Shown piece after piece: positions 20,787 through 29,324 of a DNA stretch of 64,000 nt. Position 1 is the first letter of the stretch; each line of letters opens with the position of its first letter. The DNA comes from Nakazawaea peltata. Taxonomy: Eukaryota; Ascomycota; Pichiomycetes; Alaninales; Pachysolenaceae. The notes under the pieces were generated by a model. That model did no database searches, was not told the origin of the DNA, and saw nothing but the letters and a program-made list of their open reading frames with translations. The stretch lies in contig BCGQ01000006.1 in the NCBI GenBank assembly GCA_001599355.1, positions 248,001 to 312,000 on the forward strand, given 5' to 3'. The translations under genes and the position numbers were made by a program.

Positions 20787-22361
20787 ATGAAACGAAGTCA
20801 GGTTCAGGATGAAGTAGCTCGTCATTGGGCTAAAAGGTTCGGGAAACCCAAAGAAGAGGAAATTACCGTGCCCACTACACAAGACAAAGAAGTAATTGAG
20901 CTTGGTGATACTGAAGATGAGGTAGAGGATGAGCCACAACATGAGGTGGAGGATAGGGGAGAAACGACAGACGAGTCGGAAGAATTGGAAGTTATAGAGC
21001 CAAGAGAAGTCAAAAGAACTAAGAGAGAGGATATAAATTCTACTCCGATGTTCAATTCGTCCAAATATTTATCACCTTCGCCCGTCCATGTGTTCAACAC
21101 TCCACTGTTAGAACCCCCAGAATCTGAGTCGATGAGCAGTATTTTTAACTCGAGGTTGTTGAAGGAGACGTATATTTTCTCGTTTCAATTGGATGTCCAG
21201 ATGATCAGATCTTCATTGAACAATGCTTTGACTACGAGAATGATGGTTATTGCCCAAGATGTGTTCAATAAAATCACGTCTCCAGAAATTGAGTATGTTT
21301 CAGTACGAGATTTAATAACCGACTGGTCATGTCATCACTCCAAGTTAGTAATAAACTTTTATAAAGATGAGACGATGCAAGTCTTTGTTTCTACCTCTAA
21401 TTTTACCCCCGAGGAGTATACACTGTTGGGGGGAGTTTTCTGGAAGTCAGGCCTTTTACCCCTCTTACCCCCAAAATCTGACACAAAACAACCGTTTAAA
21501 GAGGATTTGTTACTGTATCTCCGGGAATATAAGAAACCCTTAGTAGAAAGATTGATAGATAAAGTAAAGCTATATGATTTTGAGGATGTCAAGGCATCTT
21601 TTGTTAGTTCTACTCCAGGTTTATCATCGGGTGAATTTGGATATTTGAAATTATACAACCATCTTAAAGCTAGGAATCTCCTACCCACCTCGAATGAAAA
21701 CAAACAGTATAAATTTTTAGCCCAAGTGTCCACTATTGCGGCACCTTTCAAGAGAATGAAAGAGAATGTCTCGAATATCTTCACTCATCTTCTTGTGCCC
21801 ATGCTGTTAGATCTCAAATTCCCTCTAGATCCAGGACCTGATCTGATCTCAGCCGTATATAAAAACTATCATGTAGAGCCGATGATATTATTCCCCACAG
21901 TGGAAGAAGTGACTACTTCCAATGGTGGAATACTCGGTGCAGGGCCATTGATCTACAATAACATTTCAACTACAGGTCTGCTTCAGCATAAATATCTCTC
22001 CAAGTATCTCTATAAACGGAACCCACAAGAGACTGGCTCTTTTGTTAATAATCACTCGAAGATCTACTTATTTTCCGAGGACGATTTTGAGACATTGAAC
22101 TGGTGTTTTGTGGGATCTATGAATCTAAGTAAAGCGGCTTGGGGATATCCTGATAGAAACGGTAAGGTCTCTTGTAAGAATTGGGAATGTGGGGTATTGC
22201 TTGACCCCAAAGATTTTAATCCCGACTCGAAATTTGTCCCGGTCTTCAACACCAATAGAAGCCACAGTATCCATACACCGATCAGACTCCCATTCAAGTT
22301 TCCTCTTACAAAGTACACTACAGATGATGAGGTATGGTGTCGTTTTAAATACCAACAATAA
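20787..22361 (+). CDS. TDP1: TDP1, tyrosyl-DNA phosphodiesterase
   Basis: 524 residues from ATG 20787 (MKRSQVQDEVARHWAKRF); S. cerevisiae Tdp1 is 544. It removes topoisomerase I peptides and other adducts from DNA 3' ends. Two phospholipase-D-type catalytic motifs are seen: HHSKLVINFYKDETMQVFVSTSNF (about 183) and NNHSKIYLF with NWCFVGSMNLSKAAWG (about 421-450). The N-terminal 110 residues are acidic and disordered. No usable ATG lies upstream in frame. It is inserted between APP1 and TMA46 relative to S. cerevisiae. Convergent with TMA46, 100 bases apart. Confidence 0.95.
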   Translation: MKRSQVQDEVARHWAKRFGKPKEEEITVPTTQDKEVIELGDTEDEVEDEPQHEVEDRGETTDESEELEVIEPREVKRTKREDINSTPMFNSSKYLSPSPVHVFNTPLLEPPESESMSSIFNSRLLKETYIFSFQLDVQMIRSSLNNALTTRMMVIAQDVFNKITSPEIEYVSVRDLITDWSCHHSKLVINFYKDETMQVFVSTSNFTPEEYTLLGGVFWKSGLLPLLPPKSDTKQPFKEDLLLYLREYKKPLVERLIDKVKLYDFEDVKASFVSSTPGLSSGEFGYLKLYNHLKARNLLPTSNENKQYKFLAQVSTIAAPFKRMKENVSNIFTHLLVPMLLDLKFPLDPGPDLISAVYKNYHVEPMILFPTVEEVTTSNGGILGAGPLIYNNISTTGLLQHKYLSKYLYKRNPQETGSFVNNHSKIYLFSEDDFETLNWCFVGSMNLSKAAWGYPDRNGKVSCKNWECGVLLDPKDFNPDSKFVPVFNTNRSHSIHTPIRLPFKFPLTKYTTDDEVWCRFKYQQ

Positions 22362-22461
22362 ATTAAAGATCAACTTTTTTATTAAGCTTATCTAATAGTC
22401 GTTAAATGAATCATGAGACATTAGGTGATCATATCCACCAAATAAATATATGGTGTTTCCA

Positions 22462-23562
22462 CTAAACAGCGATCTCGGTGGAAGGTTGTAATCCTTTATT
22501 GTCCGATTGTTCCACAGGCTTTCCGGCAGGTGGTTGTGGGGCCTTTTGAGAAGCTGCAAAGGCAGTGGTTCCATCACCATAATCTCTGATTTCTTGATCG
22601 ATGTCTTCAACCTCATTCTTGAACAGAGTCAAATCGAAGGCATTATCATCATCATTCTCCTCTTCTTGGTAGAATTTGTCGGCGAACTTTTGTAATATCA
22701 CTTCTCTACCGGTCAAAGGTCTCTTGTTTTCCTTCAGAAGTTTCAGTTTATCCTCTTGCTTCTGTTTCTTATGCTTCTCCTTCCAAGCTGCAAATGTTTC
22801 TACAGTGATAGGAGTTAATTTACCCTTAGGCAACTTGTCTCTTTCGGTCTCGATGAAATCTTCCAATGTAATCTTTGGTTGTTGGTCAAGAGCCAACTTC
22901 TCCAATCTCTTTTGTTCTTTGGTCTTCAAGACGAATCCAGGAGGCAAGGCGTGTCTGTATTTACAGTCTGGTCCACCATTTGGACAAACCCAGAACCAAC
23001 CATATTTACCGTTTTCAACAGCCTCGATGAAGAACTTACAAATCTTATCGGTGGTTGTTCTCAGATTACCTTGCTTAGACAAGACAACGGATCTCAATTT
23101 CTCTTCATCCCAGTTGTCCATGGTATCGGCCTCCTTCAGGGCTCTGTCATCAGTATACAAATCCTTCTTCACCACCTTTCTTTCTATGTTCAGATCGTGT
23201 GAGAACCTACACTTCTTAGGACCCTTTGGACAGTTCAAGTTTTGCTTCACGTAGATACAAAGAATCGACTTTGGATCGACACCAAAAGGTACCTTTTGAG
23301 TCAAAACTGGTTGGAATAACTTAGCAGCCTCCAATTTAGCCAGTTCGGCGGCCTTCTTCTCGGCCAAGGCTCTCTTAGCAGCGGCGTCATCCTTCTTCTG
23401 CTGAGCCGCACTAACTTGACCTTGGACTTGATTAACGTACTGTTGAACTTTCTTGGATTTGTTCTTGTTTTTCAAACCAAAAGTCTTGTCTTCGGCAGCC
23501 TTAACAGCCTTCTTGGCCTTATTCTTCAGACTGGCGTCTGGTTGCTTCTTCTTTGGTGGCAT
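22462..23562 (-). CDS. TMA46: TMA46, DFRP1-type zinc-finger partner of the Rbg1 GTPase
   Basis: 366 residues (S. cerevisiae 345) starting MPPKKKQPDASLKNK. The upstream open frame to 23901 is untranslated by composition. A basic, coiled N-terminus is followed by two CCCH zinc fingers (CIYVKQNLNCPKGPKKCRFSH and CKFFIEAVENGKYGWFWVCPNGGPDCKYRH) and the DFRP domain (ITLEDFIETERDKLPKGKLTPITVETFAAWKEKHKK). Tma46 binds translating ribosomes with the DRG GTPase Rbg1. It corresponds to YOR091W and fits the block order. Upstream are a CACACGACCATTTT word and GAAAAATTTT, shared with RPS7 and SSB. Confidence 0.95.
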   Translation of the reverse strand: MPPKKKQPDASLKNKAKKAVKAAEDKTFGLKNKNKSKKVQQYVNQVQGQVSAAQQKKDDAAAKRALAEKKAAELAKLEAAKLFQPVLTQKVPFGVDPKSILCIYVKQNLNCPKGPKKCRFSHDLNIERKVVKKDLYTDDRALKEADTMDNWDEEKLRSVVLSKQGNLRTTTDKICKFFIEAVENGKYGWFWVCPNGGPDCKYRHALPPGFVLKTKEQKRLEKLALDQQPKITLEDFIETERDKLPKGKLTPITVETFAAWKEKHKKQKQEDKLKLLKENKRPLTGREVILQKFADKFYQEEENDDDNAFDLTLFKNEVEDIDQEIRDYGDGTTAFAASQKAPQPPAGKPVEQSDNKGLQPSTEIAV

Positions 23563-23667
23563 GATGTTCAGTAAGCAAAGACTCTCGTCGACTCTGGCGC
23601 TTCGTTTTATTTTAGGCGTTGACAAAAAGAGAAGAAAAGGAAAAAAATAGAAAAATTTTATTCTTCG

Positions 23668-23681
23668 AAAATGGTCGTGTG
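23668..23681 (-). promoter_or_regulatory. TMA46: CACGACC element of TMA46
   Basis: Reads CACACGACCATTTT toward TMA46, 106-119 bases upstream of its ATG, next to a GAAAAATTTT word. One insertion away from the RPS7/SSB form. Confidence 0.4.
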
Positions 23682-23794
23682 AATTGGGAGATGAGGAAAT
23701 GTTAGGGGAAATAACAAGGAAATTACAAGGAAATGTTAGGGAAGAATATAGGGAAAATATAGGAGAATACAGGGGGAAACTTAAGGGACAGCAA

Positions 23795-23824
23795 GGGGGC
23801 AAGGGGGGCAAGGGGTGCAAGGGG
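23795..23824 (+). repeat. Four G-runs in tandem (GGGGBGCAA repeats)
   Basis: Runs of 5, 6, 4 and 4 G separated by CAA or TGCAA. This fits the usual G-quadruplex pattern. It lies 230-260 bases upstream of TMA46 on the strand opposite its coding strand. Confidence 0.6.
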
Positions 23825-24283
23825 TGCAAGAGAGCACCAGAAGGGAACTGTATGGAACAGCATGGAGGTGAAAGCAAAGGAAAAGGCGATGAACATCTCA
23901 AATAAACTCAAACATTCACCTTTGAGTCTCCCTGGTGTGCTCTTAAATTTCCATACTAAATTACCACCCCCCCCACTGCTACCCCCTCTTCCCTCAACTT
24001 ATCCTCAGTTAACTCTTAGTTAATTCTCAGTCAGTTTTTAGTAAATAGCTCAGTTGATTCACTGTTTTTTTTCAGTCAGATCTTCAATAGTCGTGCACAC
24101 CCAATTTCCTCATCTCATTACCCCCTCTTCACAGCAATCAGCAATTTACGAAATCCACTTAATGCCACCACTAAAATTCCAAACTGATAAAAAACACGCA
24201 GGACACCACAAGTAAATGGACCAGGCAGTGTTGATCGATATCCATAGATATTCCAATCGATTGATTTATCCCAATTACAGGAA

Positions 24284-26068
24284 ATGGTGTTCGAGGCTGC
24301 TTTGAAATCACGAGGGGTTTATTTGCGTAAGGACATCATCAGAAACTTACTTCGTATAAGGTTGCAATTGAGAAGCAACAAGGAATTCCAAAGGACTGCA
24401 ACGGCGTTATTAAGCTCGGCGATATCCGCACCAAGTAACGGTTCGAGTCAATTCAATATCAATTCGTCATCAGATAGAGCTGCTTCTCAACCACCACATC
24501 TGTTTGTTCGCAATCAAGCTCATAACCATCTGCAACATCGTCATTACTCCACTTCTACAAGGAATAATAAAGATCACAAGTACACTAACAACCAGAAGCG
24601 TGGAAGACAACAACATAACGGACCTTCCGATCAGGATAGTAAGAATAACATGAAATTACTGGCGTCAAATGTGTTGGCTGCTGTGTTCTTTACGTCATTA
24701 ATTGTCGAAGAGAGTTATATGGTAAATAGAGGGAAGGGTGTCTTGAGGTATGATGTTGCCCAGTTACCTAGTAACAACCCAATAGAGGATGCTAGAAGTG
24801 AACAGATTATTCAAGTTCCTGTAGAGACAGATGAACTGGGTACTGATGGTGGTGCTATTACAGATTGGTTGTTCTTTGGTGTGTATGATGGTCATTCTGG
24901 TTTCAACACTTCTGCAAAATTAAAGAATGAGTTGATCGGTGCCGTTGTGTCTGAATTGACCAATGTATATACTTTGAATAATGAGACCAAGTTGCGTAAA
25001 GTTCCTGATGCAAATACCATTGATTTGCTGATTAGAAATGGGTTCTTGAAGTTGGATGATGAGATCGTTAATACCTCAATTGAGAAGTTATTTAATTCCT
25101 CTTTGAGTAAAAGTGACGTTTCAGAGTTGTTGATGCCTCTGCTTAGTGGTTCATGTGCATTATTATCTTTCTATGATACAAGATCCCAGATTTTGAAGGT
25201 TGCAGTCGCCGGTGATTCAAGACTGCTCTTGGGATCTTTGAATAATAACAACGAATGGACAGTCGAACAATTGAGTGTCGATCAAACCGGTTCTAATCCT
25301 ACAGAAGTTTCTCGTATGATTCGTGAACATCCAGATGAACCTGATGTCATTAGAAGGGGTCGTGTTTTAGGTTCTTTAGAGCCTACCAGATCTTTTGGAG
25401 ATGCTCGCTACAAATGGACCCAAAAAGTGCAAGAAAAAATCTATAATCAATTTTTTGGTAGAAAATCCCCTCCTAATTTATTGAGCCCTCCATATGTAAC
25501 TCTGGAGCCTGTTGTCACTACTACAAAGATTGACCCATCGAAGAATCAATTCTTGGTCTTGCTGTCTGACGGATTGTATGAAATGTTGACAAATGAGGAA
25601 ATTGTAGGTTTAGTTGTTAGATGGATGGAGAAAGAAAACATGCTTTCAGCTTCTTATCAAGAAAATTCAGGTGGTTTCTTTAAATACTTTAGTTTTGGAT
25701 CTTCTTCAGGTGATGACTACAACCTGAAAAAGTTGCCAAAGGTGAAAGATTTAACGGCTACGCCTGAATCTTCCAAACAGCTGTTCCGTAGAACCACCCC
25801 GGCTGAAGAATCGACATATCTTTTGGAAGATTCCAACGTTTCGACCCATTTGATAAGAAATGCGTTATCCAATGGTGGATCTAAAGAACATAGTGAAATG
25901 CTCGCTAGTATTCCGTCGCCTCTTTCCAGAAGATACAGAGATGATTTGACAGTGACAGTTGTTTTCTTCGGTAATGAAGGAGAGCCTAACGATTCTGGCA
26001 AATTGGAGATGAATTTCAAAGGCACAAATGAGAAAGGCGGAAATGTGGAGCCTAAACCTAAGTTATAA
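24284..26068 (+). CDS. PTC5: PTC5, mitochondrial PP2C phosphatase of pyruvate dehydrogenase
   Basis: 594 residues (S. cerevisiae 572). The N-terminus is basic and polar (KSRGVYLRKDIIRNLLRIRLQLRS) as expected of a mitochondrial presequence, with a hydrophobic segment near 130-145. PP2C motifs: NRGKGVLRYDVAQLPSNNPIED, FFGVYDGHSG, SGSCALLSFY, VAVAGDSR, GSLEPTRSFGDARYK, LSDGLYE and SRRYRDDLTVTVVFFG. CTG codons at 25223-25225 (GDSR-CTG), 25028-25030 (DL-CTG-IRNGF) and 25562-25564 (VL-CTG-SDG) sit where S. cerevisiae Ptc5 or the wider PP2C family has alanine. It corresponds to YOR090C. Confidence 0.96.
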   Translation: MVFEAALKSRGVYLRKDIIRNLLRIRLQLRSNKEFQRTATALLSSAISAPSNGSSQFNINSSSDRAASQPPHLFVRNQAHNHLQHRHYSTSTRNNKDHKYTNNQKRGRQQHNGPSDQDSKNNMKLLASNVLAAVFFTSLIVEESYMVNRGKGVLRYDVAQLPSNNPIEDARSEQIIQVPVETDELGTDGGAITDWLFFGVYDGHSGFNTSAKLKNELIGAVVSELTNVYTLNNETKLRKVPDANTIDLLIRNGFLKLDDEIVNTSIEKLFNSSLSKSDVSELLMPLLSGSCALLSFYDTRSQILKVAVAGDSRLLLGSLNNNNEWTVEQLSVDQTGSNPTEVSRMIREHPDEPDVIRRGRVLGSLEPTRSFGDARYKWTQKVQEKIYNQFFGRKSPPNLLSPPYVTLEPVVTTTKIDPSKNQFLVLLSDGLYEMLTNEEIVGLVVRWMEKENMLSASYQENSGGFFKYFSFGSSSGDDYNLKKLPKVKDLTATPESSKQLFRRTTPAEESTYLLEDSNVSTHLIRNALSNGGSKEHSEMLASIPSPLSRRYRDDLTVTVVFFGNEGEPNDSGKLEMNFKGTNEKGGNVEPKPKL

Positions 26069-28157
26069 AAATAGTAAGTTACAACCACTAAAATCCATTT
26101 TTGACTTCTAGCCCTTTTTGTTGTAGTACGTCTAATTCAAAAGGTAGACTGCAGGAGCCACGCAGATTTCACACGCAGAAGGCAGATAATTTCTTTTTGC
26201 CCCAAAAGTTTTTTTTTTGAAGTGCAGATCACTGTGACTACTTATTGTTATTGAAATGTTGGAGAGAAGGAGAGAGTGTGGTGTATGCAAAAGCTTTTTT
26301 TCGCAATTACAGAGTAGAGAGCTGGTTATCTATGTAATGAGATTGGAATGCACCAGGGAACTAGTGTGAGATCAAATAGAAGATGTGGTGCTTTGACGCG
26401 GCCGAATATTCGATTTGAGGGAAGTCAATGCACTAGAACTCAGAAATGACTCAGATCTCAGATCGCACGTAACACCATGTCACCAAACTAGCAGGCCTAA
26501 GATAAAGTTTTTTGTTGGGACAGTTTGCGTGCCAACCCGCAAATTTTCAATAAATTAATTTTTCTGCATTTAAAGTTCTGCAGAAAGGGGCATGCGAACT
26601 GCGCCAATTGCCTTTTATGAGATCTTTTACGCCTACGCAGTCACCACTATAGACATCCGAACTCAGACATGTTGGTCAACAACAAATAATAAATGTAATT
26701 TTTGGGCATGAAATGTAATATTTGGAAAATATCTCCTGACTATGTTGCCTTATGCTCAGTCTAAGGAGAAACGAATAATAAGTGACTTATTTGCCTAACG
26801 GGACTTAAGTCACATTTCCCGTAGAGGGTGACACTTACATGTCCCAGTCCGCCTTGGATAGCGATAACTCTTCTGGATAGTGGTAAAAATCACCAATGAC
26901 CTCTGTCTCATATCTATATAACTGAACAAGTGTGCTTAGCATGACGACTGTCTTGACCATAAGGCTCTGCATAGTTCCAGATCTCCTCCTTGGTCGCATC
27001 TGCCGGAAGAATGCAATGATCCGCCCAGTTTCCGATTTGCTGGGCTGAGTTCTCTATGTCGAAGAATAAAAAAAAAAAAAGCGCGTAGAGGGTGAAGCTC
27101 TATTATGCATAAAAAATATTTGAGACAGTTAGGTACAGATTTAGTTGGGGAAAGGGCAAAAAAATAGTGAGGGGGGTTCATTTATGGGCAAATGGAGGTC
27201 TCGAAGTCTTGAAAAGAGATATTAACTAAAACTTAAATTCCGATAAGAACAGAGACGAGAATAATCTTGATCCTCTGTTCACTTTCAAGAATTTAGGTGC
27301 CCATACAGTCGAGATGCCAATTGTCTTTTCTTCACAGTATAACCAGATGCATTATAAAGCTGGAGCATACATCCAAAAAAGGGCAAGAGGGCGATATAGA
27401 CGCGGCTCAATTCTGCTCGATCAGGATATTCGGCTGAGTCTTTCCTAAAGTCTATTTGAAAGGGGTTTACAAACAGTGCAGGAGCTCTCTAATTACTACA
27501 GATAAAAAAAGTCCACTTGAGGCAAAATGGAGCAACTTAGCCACCGGAACTTGCTGAGTGATACAGCATAATCTAGACTGCCAGCATATGCCCTTATCTC
27601 AAAAGGACGCGGAATTTGTAGGAGCATCGAACTGTTGCTCCTCCTGTCGAAGAATATTTGTACCCTGTCTCCTTATGCAATGTAATATTATATCGACTCG
27701 CTAGGTTGTCAACTGGATGACTAAGGTCATAGCCGTCAAACTTCGATTAGGTGACATTCGGGCAAATCCCTCTAATTATTTTATAAACAATTGCGCTCTG
27801 GGTCTGCCCGCTTAAACCTAAATAATTAGGACCCATCAAAAGACGTTATACGACCTCGCTACTGAACGATATTACCGAATTTATAGCAATACTACAATTG
27901 AGAGTTGTTGATAGAACAGCAATGAACAAATAAAATCTATTTTATAAGGGGGTGTCCAATGAATGGACAAAAAACAAACCAAAACACATATAATTAGCAA
28001 AGGTCAAAGACCAAATAAAGGATATTTGAGGTAGCATAGACTAGACTCCAACGCTATCTCGTATCATGTATATTAAAAATAAAACCATTAGTAGAACAAG
28101 GCATAGAATGACGAAGCAACATTAAAAAAAGAAACCCAAGCAGAGAGACACAACCAT
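26069..28157. other. Gene-free region of about 2.1 kb between convergent genes
   Basis: Lies between the 3' ends of PTC5 and the zinc-finger gene. The longest frame (26936-27181, minus) looks random. I found no tRNA B-box, no snRNA or RNase P core words, and no transposon protein. T and A runs (26208-26218, 27068-27080) are present. Such length between convergent yeast genes is unusual, so a long noncoding RNA or chromosomal element is possible. Confidence 0.5.
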
Positions 28158-29324
28158 CTACTGTGATTTAGGGTAAGGGAATGGTTGCATGAATGGCAAA
28201 GGATTATTAGAGTTTCCTTGCTGTTGTTGCAGATTTCCTCCTTGTTGATGAACCTGTTGATGCTGTTGTGGTTGAGTATGAGGAAGTTGAGTATTTGTAT
28301 AGGCTGGGGACAGGTTCATGGAGTGAGAACGAGAAAATTGCAATTGCTGTTGAGCATTATTCATAGCATTTGGATCCAAGTTTGAACCTTGGTTAACAAT
28401 TCCAGTTCCAAGAGTCGAGTCTGTATAATTCAATCTAGATTGTTGAGGGACAATCATTGGAGGTTGATAATAATAGTAAGGATTTTGTGCTTGTTGAGGT
28501 ACAGCAAAGAATTCAAGTTGGGGCAGCTTTTGTTGCTGCTTCATTTGTGAATAATATTGATGATCATGCATTTGGGTTTGCAACTTCTGCTGTAAAGATA
28601 AAATGTCCATATTTTGAGATGGGTTGACCTGATGATATGAGAGGTCACTAGTTTCTGTCGTGTGCATGCTGTTAGGATATAAATAAGTTGGGTCTGACAT
28701 AGTGGTGCTGACGGAATCCCTTGGTAATCCGGTAGCATCAAAGTCATGCTCCATTACTGGTCCAGCTTCGGTGATTCTTAAGAGAGATCCAGAATCAGAA
28801 ACATTCAGACTCATATTTCTTCTGTGTAAAATTCTTTGACTGGCATCTTCATAAACATAATCTTGAGTGTAATTCTTTCTGTTGAACTCATCACGATCCA
28901 TTCCATGCTTAATGAACATGTGTCTTTGTAAGTAATCCTTTCTTTTATTATAATAGTTTGGACAGATATCACACTTGTATTTGAGTAACAAATGTTTTGA
29001 CTTGACATGTCTCTTCAAAGAAGAGTTTCTTGTGAATTTCAAACTGCAATGGTTACATTGATACTTTTTCTCCCCAGATTCCGAAGAACCTTCAGCGTAT
29101 GAGTTATCGACTTCTCTGTTATTCTCTGGTGATTCAAGACCGGCATGGGGATCCATGATCTGTGGCCAGTTGCCGGCACGAGAACTTTCCTGTTTTGGTA
29201 ACCCATAATGCTTGTTGGAAGATGAAGATGTTTGAAGGTGATGGTAAGGTGTAGATGAGCTAGAGCCAATTGGTCCGTCCAGGCTTAAAGGTTTGATCGG
29301 GTGCATAATACTGATATCAGCCAT
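28158..29324 (-). CDS. C2H2 zinc-finger transcription factor, Gln-rich
   Basis: 388 residues. Two adjacent C2H2 fingers: about 90-111 (CNHCSLKFTRNSSLKRHVKSKH) and 118-140 (CDICPNYYNKRKDYLQRHMFIKH, with an extra residue spacing). The N-terminus is Ser/His-rich. The C-terminal half (about 230-388) is rich in Gln, Asn, Tyr and Pro, typical of an activation domain or a condensate-forming segment. I do not recognise a named orthologue; the paired fingers with an HLLLKYK linker should identify the family. It stands alone in a gene-poor stretch with about 3 kb upstream, a layout typical of developmental regulators. Probably a sequence-specific DNA-binding regulator. Confidence 0.85.
   Translation of the reverse strand: MADISIMHPIKPLSLDGPIGSSSSTPYHHLQTSSSSNKHYGLPKQESSRAGNWPQIMDPHAGLESPENNREVDNSYAEGSSESGEKKYQCNHCSLKFTRNSSLKRHVKSKHLLLKYKCDICPNYYNKRKDYLQRHMFIKHGMDRDEFNRKNYTQDYVYEDASQRILHRRNMSLNVSDSGSLLRITEAGPVMEHDFDATGLPRDSVSTTMSDPTYLYPNSMHTTETSDLSYHQVNPSQNMDILSLQQKLQTQMHDHQYYSQMKQQQKLPQLEFFAVPQQAQNPYYYYQPPMIVPQQSRLNYTDSTLGTGIVNQGSNLDPNAMNNAQQQLQFSRSHSMNLSPAYTNTQLPHTQPQQHQQVHQQGGNLQQQQGNSNNPLPFMQPFPYPKSQ

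Larger units (their letters stand above)
23563..24283. other. Divergent promoter region TMA46 / PTC5 with repeats and a G-rich tract
   Basis: 721 bases. Contains GAAAAATTTT (23650-23659), the CACGACC element (23668-23681, minus), GGAAATGTTAGGG-type repeats (23696-23745), a G-quadruplex-like tract (23795-23824) and CT-rich and TCAGTTA-rich stretches (23965-24080). No gene seen; frames at 23684-23911 are products of the repeats. Confidence 0.5.

Noticed and set aside
23563-23901. TMA46 N-terminal extension upstream of MPPKKK
   Set aside because: The extra sequence is Pro/Leu-rich and repeat-derived, and the conserved family start is at 23562.
26620-26650. GCCTTTTAT as U5 snRNA loop
   Set aside because: Differs from the invariant GCCUUUUAC loop, and no flanking stem is evident.
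26513-26677. Possible solo LTR (TGTTGGGACAG ... GGTCAACA)
   Set aside because: Ends look LTR-like but there is no flanking target-site duplication, no second copy in the window and no primer-binding or polypurine context.
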